From assembly GCA_944474755.1 (NCBI GenBank), contig OX104122.1, forward strand, positions 15,820,641-15,884,640: a stretch of 64,000 nucleotides of DNA. Reading direction: 5' to 3'. A program made the translations under genes and the position numbers. The notes below the pieces were generated by a model that made no database searches, was not told where the DNA came from, and saw nothing but the letters and a program-made list of their open reading frames with translations. Source of the stretch: Limnoperna fortunei. Its lineage: Eukaryota; Mollusca; Bivalvia; Mytilida; Modiolidae. How positions within the stretch are numbered: the stretch's first letter is position 1; every line of letters starts with the position of its first letter. This document shows, piece after piece, positions 47,601-59,600 of this stretch.

Positions 47601-50600
47601 TAGCCTGACAAGCTTGTACACCCAGAGTATAGCCTGACAAGCTTGTACACCCAGAGTATAGCCTGACATACATTTACACCCAGAGTATAGCCTGACATAC
47701 ATTTACACCCAGAGTATAGCCTGACAAGCTTGTACACCCAGAGTATAGCCTGACATACATTCACACCCAGAGAATAGCCTGACAAGCTTGTACACCCAGA
47801 GTATAGCCTGACATACATTTACACCCAGAGTATAGCCTGACAAGCTTGAACACCCAGAGTATAGTCTGACATACATTTACACCCAGAGTATAGCCTGACA
47901 AGCTTGTACACCCAGAGTATAGTCTGACATACATTTACACCCAGAGTATAGCCTGACAAGCTTGTACACCCAGAGTATAGCCTGACAAGCTTGTACACAC
48001 AGAGTATAACCTGACATACATTTACACCCGTAGTATAACCTGACATACATTTACACCCAGAGTATAGCCTGACAAGCTTGTACACCCAGAGTATAGCCTG
48101 ACAAGCTTGTACACCCAGAGTATAGCCTGACAAGCTTGTACACCCAGAGTATAGCCTGTAAAGCTTGTACACCCGGAGTATAGCCTGACATACATTTACA
48201 CCCAGAGTATAGCCTGACAAGCTTGTACACCCAGAGTATAGCCTGACATACATTAACACCCAGAGCATAGCCTGACAAGCTTGTACACCCAGAGTATAGT
48301 CTGACATACATTTACACCCGTAGTATAACCTGACATACATTTACACCCAGAGTATAGCCTGACAAGCTTGTACACCCAGAGTATAGCCTGACATACATTT
48401 ACACCCAGAGCATAGCCTGACAAGCTTGTACACCCAGAGTATAGTCTGACATACATTTACACCCAGAGTATAGCCTGACAAGCTTGTACACCCAGAGTAT
48501 AGCCTGACAAGCTTGTACACCCAGAGTATAGTCTGACATACATTTACACCCAGAGTGTAGCCTGACAAGCTTGTACACCCAGAGTATAGTCTGACATACA
48601 TTTACACCCAGAGTATAGCCTGACAAGCTTGTACACCCAGAGTATAGCCTGACAAGTTTGTACACCCAGAGTATAGTCTGACATACATTTACACCCAGAG
48701 TATAGCCTGACAAGCTTGTACACCCGGAGTATAGTCTGACATACATTAATTACACCCAGAGCATAGCCTGACAAGCTTGTACACCCAGAGTATAGTCTGA
48801 CATACATTTACACCCAGAGTATAGCCTGACAAGCTTGTACACTCAGAGTATAGCCTGACAAGCTTGTACACCCAGAGTATAGCCTGACATACATTTACAC
48901 CCAGAGTATAGCCTGACAAGCTTGTACACCCAGAGTATAGCCTGACATACATTTACACCCAGAGTATAGCCTGACAAGCTTGTACACCCGGAGTGTAGTC
49001 TGACATACATTAATTACACCCAGAGTATAGCCTGACAAGCTTGTACACCCAGAGTATAGCCTGACAACTTGTACACCCAGAGTATAGTCTGACATACATT
49101 TACACCCAGAGTATAGCCTGACAAGCTTGTACACCCAGAGTATAGCCTGACATGCATTTACACCCAGAGTATAGCCTGACAAGCTTGTACACCCAGAGTA
49201 TAGTCTGACATACATTTACACCCAGAGTATAGCCTGACAAGCTTGTACACCCGGAGTATAGCCTGACATGCATTTACACCCAGAGTATAGTCTGACAAGC
49301 TTGTACACCCGGAGTATAGTCTGACATACATTTACACCCAGAGTATAGCCTGACAAGCTTGTACACCCGGAGTATAGCCTGACATGCATTTACCCCCAGA
49401 GTATAGCCTGACAAGCTTGTACACCCAGAGTATAGTCTGACATACATTCACACCCAGAGTATAGCCTGACAAGCTTGTACACCCAGAGTATAGCCTGACA
49501 AGCTTGTACACCCAGAGTATAGCCTGACATACATTTACACCCAGAGTGTAGCCTGACATACATTTACACCCAGAGTATAGCCTGACAAGCTTGTACACCC
49601 AGAGCATAGCCTGACAAGCTTGTACACCCGGAGTATAGTCTGACATACATTTACACCCAGAGTATAGCCTGACAAGCTTGTACACCCAGAGTATAGTCTG
49701 ACAAGCTTTTACACCCAGAGTATAGCCTGACAAGCTTCTACACCCAGAGTATAGCCTGACATACATTTACACCCAGAGTATAGCCTGACAAGCTTGTACA
49801 CCCAGGGTATAGCCGGACAAGCTTGTACACCCAGAGTATAGCCTGACATACATTTACACCCAGAGTATAGCCTGACAAGCTTGTACACCCAGAGTATAGT
49901 CTGACATACATTCACACCCAGAGCATAGCCTGACAAGCTTGTACACCCAGAGTATAACCTAACATACATTTACACCCAGAGTATAGCCTGACAAGCTTGT
50001 ACACCCAGAGTATAGTCTGACAAGCTTGTACACCCAGAGTATAGCCTGACATACATTCACACCCAGAGCATAGCCTGACAAGCTTGTACACCCAGAGTAT
50101 AGCCTGACATACATTTACACCCAGAGTATAACCTGACATACATTCACACCCAGAGTATAACCTGACATACATTCACACCCAGAGCATAGCCTGACAAGTT
50201 TGTACACCCAGAGTATAGCCTGACATACATTTACACCCAGAGTATAGCCTGACAAGCTTGTACACCCAGAGTATAGTCTGACATACATTTACACCCAGAG
50301 TATAGCCTGACAAGCTTGTACACCCAGAGTATAGCCTGACATACATTTACACCCAGAGCATAGCCTGACAAGCTTGTACACCCAGAGTATAGTCTGACAA
50401 GCTTGTACACCCAGAGTATAGCCTGACAAGCTTGTACGCCCAGAGTATAGCCTGACATACATTTACACCCAGAGTATAGCCTGACATACATTTACACCCA
50501 GAGCATAGCCTGACAAGCTTGTACACCCAGAGTATAGCCTGACAAGCTTGTACACCCAGAGCATAGCCTGACAAGCTTGTACACCCAGAGTATAGCCTGA

Positions 50601-53419
50601 CATACATTTACACCCAGAGTATAGCCTGACATACATTTACACCCAGAGCATAGCCTGACAAGCTTGTACACCCAGAGTATAGCCTGACAAGCTTGTACAC
50701 CCAGAGCATAGCCTGACAAGCTTGTACACCCAGAGTATAGCCTGACAAGCTTGTACACCCAGAGTATAGCCTGACATACATTTACACCCAGAGTATAGCC
50801 TGACATACATTTACACCCAGAGTATAGCCTGACAAGCTTGTACACCCAGAGTATAGTCTGACATACATTTACACCCAGAGTATAGCCTGACAAGCTTGTA
50901 CACCCAGAGTATAGCCTGACAAGCTTGGACACCCAGAGTATAGTCTGACAAGCTTGTACACCCAGAGTATAGTCTGACATACATTTACACCCAGAGTATA
51001 GTCTCACAAGCTTGTACACCCAGAGTATAGTCTGACAAGCTTGTACACCCGCAGTATAGTCTGACATACATTTACACCCAGAGTATAGCCTGACAAGCTT
51101 GTACACCCAGAGTATAGTGTGACATACATTTACACCCAGAGTATAGCCTGACAAGCTTGTACACCCGGAGTATAGTCTGACATACATTAATTACACCCAG
51201 AGTATAGCCTGACAAGCTTGTACACCTAGAGTATAGCCTGACAAGCTTGTACACCCAGAGTATAGTCTGACATACATTTACACCCAGAGTATAGCCTGAC
51301 AAGCTTGTACACCCAGAGTATAGCCTGACATACATTTACACCCAGAGCATAGCCTGACAAGCTTGTACACCCAGAGTATAGCCTGACATGCATTTACACC
51401 CAGAGTATAGCCTGACAAGTTTGTACACCCGGAGTATAGCCTGACATGCATTTACACCCAGAGTATAGTCTGACAAGCTTGTACACCCGGAGTATAGTCT
51501 GACATACATTTACACCCAGAGTATAGCCTGACAAGCTTGTACACCCAGAGTATAGCCTGACATGCATTTACACCCAGAGTATAGCCTGACAAGCTTGTAC
51601 ACCCAGAGTATAGTCTGACATACATTCACACCCAGAGTATAGCCTGACAAGCTTGTACACCCTGAGTATAGCCTGACAAGCTTGTACACCCAGAGTATAG
51701 CCTGACATACATTTACACCCAGAGTATAGCCTGACAAGCTTGTACACCCAGAGTATAGTCTGACATACATTCACACCCAGAGTATAGTCTGACAAGCTTG
51801 TACACCCAGAGTATAGCCTGACATACATTTACACCCAGAGTATAGCCTGACAAGCTTGTACACCCAGAGTATAGTCTGACATACATTCACACCCAGAGTA
51901 TAGCCTGACAAGCTTGTACACCCGGAGTATAGCCTGACATGCATTTACACCCAGAGTATAGCCTGACATGCATTTACACCCAGAGTATAGCCTGACAAGC
52001 TTGTACACCCAGAGTATAGTCTGACATACATTCACACCCAGAGTATAGCCTGACAAGCTTGTACACCCAGAGTATAGTCTATACATTTACACCCAGAGTA
52101 TAACCTGACATACATTTACACCCAGAGTATAGCCTGACAAGCTTGTACACCCAGAGTATAGCCTGACATACATTTACACCCAGAGTGTAGCCTGACATAC
52201 ATTTACACCCAGAGTATAGCCTGACAAGCTTGTACACCCAGAGCATAGCCTGACAAGCTTGTACACCCGGAGTATAGTCTGACATACATTTACACCCAGA
52301 GTATAGCCTGACAAGCTTGTACACCCAGAGTATAGTCTGACAAGCTTGTACACCCAGAGTATAGTCTGACAAGCTTGTACACCCAGAGTATAGCCTGACA
52401 TACATTTACACCCAGAGTATAGCCTGACAAGCTTGTACACCCAGGGTATAGCCTGACAAGCTTGTACACCCAGAGTATAGCCTGACATACATTTACACCC
52501 AGAGTGTAGCCTGACATACATTTACACCCAGAGTATAGCCTGACAAGCTTGTACACCCAGAGCATAGCCTGACAAGCTTGTACACCCGGAGTATAGTCTG
52601 ACATACATTTACACCCAGAGTATAGCCTGACAAGCTTGTACACCCAGAGTATAGCCTGACAAGCTTGTACACCCAGAGTATAGTCTGACATACATTCACA
52701 CCCAGAGCATAGCCTGACAAGCTTGTACACCCAGAGTATAACCTTACATACATTTACACCCAGAGTATAGCCTGACAAGCTTGTACACCCAGAGTATAGT
52801 CTGACAAGCTTGTACACCCAGAGTATAGCCTGACATACATTCACACCCAGAGCATAGCCTGACAAGCTTGTACACCCAGAGTATAGCCTGACATACATTT
52901 ACACCCAGAGTATAACCTGACATACATTCACACCCAGAGCATAGCCTGACAAGCTTGTACACCCAGAGTATAGCCTGACATACATTTACACCCAGAGTAT
53001 AGCCTGACATACATTTACACCCAGAGTATAGCCTGACATGCATTTACACCCAGAGTATAGCCTGACAAGCTTGTACACCCAGAGTATAGCCTGACAAGCT
53101 TGTACACCCAGAGTATAGCCTGACAAGCTTGTACACCCAGAGTATAGCCTGACATGCATTTACACCCAGAGTATAGCCTGACAAGCTTGTACACCCAGAG
53201 TATAGCCTGACAAGCTTGTACACCCAGAGTATAGCCTGACAAGCTTGTACACCCAGAGTATAGCCTGACATACATTTACACCCAGAGCATAGCCTGACAA
53301 GCTTGTACACCCAGAGTATAGCCTGACATGCATTTACACCCGTAGTATAACCTGACATACATGTACACCCGGAGTATAACATGATATACATGTATACCCG
53401 GAGTATGACCTGACATACA
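41614..53419. repeat. 29-bp satellite array (about 400 units), two unit types and higher-order blocks
   Basis: The unit ends in ACACCCAGAGTATAGCCTG and starts with either ACAAGCTTGT (type A, a perfect 10-bp palindrome with a HindIII site) or ACATACATTT (type B). A and B alternate irregularly (AB, AAB, ABB). Interior units are homogeneous. The outer ~400 bp at left and ~70 bp at right are diverged and carry ACATGTA with CCCGGAG. Markers such as TAATTACACCC and CATTTACCCCC recur at about +3.2 kb, showing multi-kb duplication. The minus strand lacks stops in all three frames for long stretches, giving false proteins of repeated LVRLYSGC. Confidence 0.98.
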
Positions 53420-53651
53420 AACTAAAGTATAAAATATCGATTATATTGGAAGTGATAAATTTAACCGTAAGCGCGAAGTCAAGACTTGTTAATTTATTAC
53501 TAATTTCTTTTTCTTAGAAGGTGTTGTATCATTATGATATTTGTATGTTTTCTGAATTGCCATAAAACTAAAAACGATTTACAAGATGATTTATTGAATT
53601 ATATAATTCTGCTCCACTAAGCAAAGACACAACTGACGGCCGCTGGCTCCA
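53420..53651 (-). other. Lectin gene 3'UTR and short spacer
   Basis: Contains the non-coding part of the last lectin exon. A 35-bp block (CCACTAAGCAMAGRCACAAC core) occurs twice, at 53611-53645 and 53646-53676, so the stop-bearing coding end is itself tandemly duplicated into the UTR. Confidence 0.65.
53590..53595 (-). terminator. Polyadenylation signal AATAAA
   Basis: AATAAA on the minus strand, 57 bp after the stop codon of the lectin gene and about 170 bp before the 29-bp array. Confidence 0.65.
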
Positions 53652-53684
53652 CTAAGCACAGGCACAACTGACGGCCTTTGAATC
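53652..53684 (-). CDS. Lectin last coding exon
   Basis: Follows a long pyrimidine tract and ATTTCAG. Joined in phase 0 it encodes DSKAVSCACA then TAG at 53654-53652. The link across the 5.3-kb satellite intron is inferred from splice signals, phase and the nearby AATAAA; an RNA read would settle it. Confidence 0.6.
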   Translation of the reverse strand, partial: DSKAVSCACA

Positions 53685-56600
53685 CTGAAATAAAAACAAA
53701 AAAATCCCAATTGAATTGTAATTCACAAAGATATCAATATTTCCACCACTTGTATTATTCATTTTTCGCCGATGTACTCTGTTCTATAAAGGCAATTATA
53801 ATTACATTTGCACATTTGTCATTGCCCATACTTTTTTGTCATTGCCCATACGTATTTGTCATTACCCATACTTATTTGTCATTACCAATACTTATTTGTC
53901 ATTGCCCATACGTATTTGTCATTACCCATACTTATTCGTCATTACCCATACTTATTTGTCATTGCCCATACTTATTTGTCATTACCCATACTTATTTGTC
54001 GTTGCCCATACTTATTTGTCATTCCCCATACTTATTTGTCATTACCCATACTTATTTGTCATTACCCATACCTATTTGTCATTGCCCATACTTATTTCTC
54101 ATTACCCATACTTATTTGTCATTGCCCATACTTATTTGTCATTACCCATACTTATTTGTCATTACCCATACTTATTTGTCGTTGCCCATACTTATTTGTC
54201 ATTCCCCATACTTATTTGTCATTACCCGTACTTATTAATCATTACCCATACTTATTTGTCATTCCCGATACTTATTTGTCATTACCCATACTTATTTGTC
54301 ATTACCCATACTTATTTGTCGTTGCCCATACTTATTTGTCATTCCCCATGCTTATTTGTCATTACCCATACTTATTTGTCATTACCCATACCTATTTGTC
54401 ATTGCCCATACTTATTTCTCATTACCCATACTTATTTGTCATTGCCCATACTTATTTGTCATTACCCATACTTATTTGTCATTACCCATACTTATTTGTC
54501 GTTGCCCATACTTATTTGTCATTACCCGTACTTATTTGTCATTAACCATACCTATTTGTCATTGCCCATACTTATTTCTCATTACCCATACTTATTTGTC
54601 ATTACCAATACTTATTTGTCATTACCCATACTTATTTGTCATTACCCATACTTATTTGTCGTTGCCCATACTTATTTGTCATTACCCGTACTTATTTGTC
54701 ATTACCCGTACTTATTTGTCATTACCCGTACTTATTTGTCATTGCCCGTACTTATTTGTCATTCCCCATACTTATTTGTCATTCCCCATACTTATTTGTC
54801 ATTACCCGTACTTATTTGTCATTACCCATACTTATTTGTCATTCCCCATACTTATTTGTCATTACCCATACGTATTTGTCATTACCCATACTTATTTGTC
54901 ATTGCCCATACGTATTTGTCATTACCCATACGTATTTGTCATTACCCATACTTATTTGTCATTACCAATACTTATTTGTCATTGCCTATACTTATTTGTC
55001 ATTACCCATACTTATTTGTCATTTCCTATACTTATTTATCATTGCCCATACTTATTTGTCATTGCCCATACTTATTTGTCATTACCCATACTTATTTGTC
55101 ATTACCCATACTTATTTGTCATTACCCATACTTATTTGTCATTGCCCATACGTATTTGTCATTACCCATACTTATTTGTCATTCCCCATACTTATTTGTC
55201 ATTACCCGTACTTATTAATCATTACCCATACTTATTTGTCATTACCCATACTTATTTGTCATTGCCCATACTTATTTGTCATTCCCCATACTTATTTGTC
55301 ATTACCCATACTTATTTGTCATTACCCGTACTTATTTGTCATTACCCGCACTTATTTGTCGTTGCCCATACTTATTTGTCATTACCCATACTTATTTGTC
55401 ATTACCCATACTTATTTGTCATTACCCGCACTTATTTGTCATTACCCATACTTATTTGTCATTACCCATACTTATTTGTCATTACCCGTACTTATTTGTC
55501 ATTACCCATACTTATTTGTCATTGCCCATACTTATTTGTCATTACCCATACTTATTTGTCATTGCCCATACTTATTTGTCATTACCCATACTTATTTGTC
55601 ATTGCCTATACTTATTTGTCATTTCCTATACTTATTTGTCATTTCCTATACTTATTTGTCATTTCCTATACTTATTTGTCATTACCCGCACTTATTTGTC
55701 GTTGCCCATACTTATTTGTCATTACCCATACTTATTTGTCATTGCCCATACTTATTTGTCATTACCCATACTTATTTGTCATTCCCCATACTTATTTGTC
55801 ATTACCCGTACTTATTTGTCATTACCCATACTTATTTGTCATTTCCCATACTTATTTGTCATTGCCCATACTTATTTGTCATTACCCGCACTTATTTGTC
55901 GTTGCCCATACTTATTTGTCATTACCCATACTTATTTGTCATTGCCCATACTTATTTGTCATTACCCATACTTATTTGTCATTACCCGTACTGATTTGTC
56001 ATTACCCATACTTATTTGTCATTCCCCATACTTATTTGTCATTACCCATACTTATTTGTCATTACCCATACTTATTTGTCATTGCCCATACTTATTTGTC
56101 ATTGCCCATACTTATTTATCATTGCCCATACTTATTTGTCATTGCCTATACTTATTTGTCTTTACCCATACTTATTTGTCATTTCCTATACTTATTTATC
56201 ATTGCCCATACTTATTTGTCATTACCCATACTTATTTGTCATTGCCCATACGTATTTGTCATTACCCATACTTATTTGTCATTGCCTATACTTATTTGTC
56301 ATTACCCATACTTATTTGTCATTTCCTATACTTATTTATCATTGCCCATACTTATTTGTCATTGCCCATACTTATGTGTCATTGCCCATACTTATTTGTC
56401 ATTACCCATACTTATTTGTCATTACCCATTACCCATACTTATTTGTCATTACCCATACTTATTTGTCATTACTTATACTTATTTGTCATTGCCCATACGT
56501 ATTTGTCATTACCCATACTTATTTGTCATTCCCCATACTTATTTGTCGTTGCCCATACTTATTTGTCGTTGCCCATACTTATTTGTCATTCCCCATACTT

Positions 56601-59600
56601 ATTTGTTATTACCCATACTTATTTGTCATTCCCCATACTTATTTGTCATTACCCATACTTATTTGTCATTCCCCATACTTATTTGTCATTGCCCATACTT
56701 ATTTGTCATTACCCATACTTATTTGTCATTACCCATACTTATTTGTCGTTGCCCATAATTATTTGTCATTACCCATACTTATTTGTCATTAACCGTACTT
56801 ATTTGTCATTACCCATACTTATTTGTCATTACCCATACTTATTTGTCATTGCCCATACTTATTTGTCATTACCCGTACTTATTTGTCATTACCCATACTT
56901 ATTTGTCATTCCCCATACTTATTTGTCATTACCAATACTTATTAATCATTACCCATACTTATTTGTCATTACCCATACTTATTTGTCATTACCCATACTT
57001 ATTTGTCATTACCCATACTTATTTGTCATTACCCGTACTTATTTGTCATTACCCGTACTTATTTGTCATTACCCATACTTATTTGTCATTCCCCATACTT
57101 ATTTGTCATTACCCATACTTATTTGTCGTTGCCCATACTTATTTGTCATTACCCATACTTATTTGTCATTACCCATACTTATTTGTCATTACCCATACTT
57201 ATTTGTCATTACCCATACTTATTTGTCATTACCCGTACTTATTTGTCATTACCCATACTTATTTGTCATTCCCCATACTTATTTGTCATTCCCCATACTT
57301 ATTTGTCATTACCCATACTTATTTGTCATTGCCCATACTTATTTGTCATTACCCATACTTTTTTGTCATTCCCCATACTTATTTGTCATTGCCCATACTT
57401 ATTTGTCATTACCCATACTTATTTTTCGTTGCCCATACTTATTTGTCGTTGCCCATACTTATTTGTCATTCCCCATACTTATTTGTTATTACCCATACTT
57501 ATTTGTCATTCCCCATACTTATTTGTCATTACCCATACTTATTTGTCATTACCCATACTTATTTGTCATTACCCGTACTTATTTGTCATTACCCATACTT
57601 ATTTGTCATTCCCCGTACTTATTTGTCATTACCCATACTTATTTGTCATTACCCATACTTATTTGTCATTACCCATACTTATTTGTCATTGCCCATACTT
57701 ATTTGTCATTCCCCATACTTATTTGTTATTACCCATACTTATTTGTCATTCCCCATACTTATTTGTCATTACCCATACTTATTTGTCATTACCCATACTT
57801 ATTTGTCATTACCCATACTTATTTGTCATTGCCCATACTTATTTGTCATTACCCGTACTTATTAATCATTACCCATACTTATTTGTCATTACCCATACTT
57901 ATTTGTCATTGCCTATACTTATTTGTCATTACCCGTACTTATTTGTCATTACCCATACTTATTTGTCATTCCCCATACTTATTTGTCATTGCCCATACTT
58001 ATTTGTCATTACCCATACTTATTTGTCGTTGCCCATACTTATTTGTCGTTGCCCATACTTATTTGTCATTCCCCATACTTATTTGTTATTACCCATACTT
58101 ATTTGTCATTCCCCATACTTATTTGTCATTACCCATACTTATTTGTCATTCCCCATACTTATTTGTCATTCCCCATACTTATTTGTCATTGCCCATACTT
58201 ATTTGTCATTACCCATAACTTATTTGTCATTACCCATACTTATTTGTCATTACCCATACTTATTTGTCATTCCCCATACTTATTTGTCATTGCCCATACT
58301 TATTTGTCATTACCCATAATTTATTTGTCATTACCCGTACTTATTTGTCATTACCCATACTTATTTGTCATTCCCCATACTTATTTGTCATTACCCATAC
58401 TTATTTGTCATTACCCATACTTATTTGTCATTACCCATACTTATTTGTCATTAACCGTACTTATTTGTCATTACCCATACTTATTTGTCATTACCCGTAC
58501 TTTTTTATCGTTACCCATACTTATTTGTCATTACCCATACTTATTTGTCATTACCCATACTTATTTGTCATTACCCATACTTATTTATCATTACCAATAC
58601 TTGTTAATACTTATTAATCATTACCCATACTTATTTGTCATTACCCATACTTATTTGTCATTGCCCATACTTATTTGCCATTACCCATACTTATTTGTCA
58701 TTACCCATACTTATTTGTCATTGCCCATACTTATTTGTCATTACCCATACTTATTTGTCATTACCCATACTTATTCGTCATTACCCATACTTATTTGTCA
58801 TTACCCATACTTATTTGTCATTACCCATACTTATTTGTCGTTGCCCATACTTATTTGTCATTACCCATACTTATTTGTCATTGCCCATACTTATTTGTCA
58901 TTGCCCATACTTATTTGTCAATACCCATACTTATTTGTCATTGCCCATACTTATATGTTCGGTTAACATCCTCTGTTATATTGTGATGTTGCCAAAAATA
59001 ATTTAAAGCAAACATTGACTTACAATACGAGTCTCACAAATAGCATTTGGCGCAGTGATAGTTCCACAGTTCGAAACAGTAGGAGTAGCACCAGTCAATG
59101 TGGCACATTCCAAGTTACCACCATCCGCTGAAAATGCACAACAATGCTATTGATGACCAAATTATCAAACATCATGTTACTTCAATTTTCCCTGTGCTAA
59201 TTAAGAAATAATTCACGAGGCTGTGGTTTATCATTGTTTTACAACGGGGTGACCATTTAATGCAACATGCTAAAAACTACACTCCTGGGCATTTTACTAC
59301 TTTAGGAGCGGTGATTTATTTAATTTATTTCTTATTTGATGACCCTGTTCTATGACTTTAAAATGCGCTAGTTCGAAAAATGTTTTTCATGGTATGTGAA
59401 GCACATTAATTAGATCAGTAAGTATATATATTCAATCCTTACGGCAAATTATATTGCAATACAGTTTATGTAAACTTTGCTACATACTGGCTGTTAGAGT
59501 TACTCCATTAGCGGCCGCATTGCTGTTGACGCCAACCATATTTCCTGCCGAATTCTCACTATACCCAATAAAAAATGCTCCACCTAACGCTGATAAATAC

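Noticed and set aside
41584..53391. Dozens of overlapping minus-strand frames of 60-308 residues (VYKLVRLYSGCTSLSG-type repeats)
   Set aside because: They are translations of the 29-bp satellite in all three frames, with starts and stops set by rare unit variants. No promoter, splice or domain evidence.
41614..53419. CRISPR-like array
   Set aside because: There are no unique spacers: the 29-bp units abut directly, and the context is a eukaryotic genome with introns.
53678..59006. Plus-strand frames up to 980 residues of HTYLSLPILICHYPYLF repeats
   Set aside because: All three frames of a stop-free 20-bp satellite; the array lies in an intron of an opposite-strand gene.
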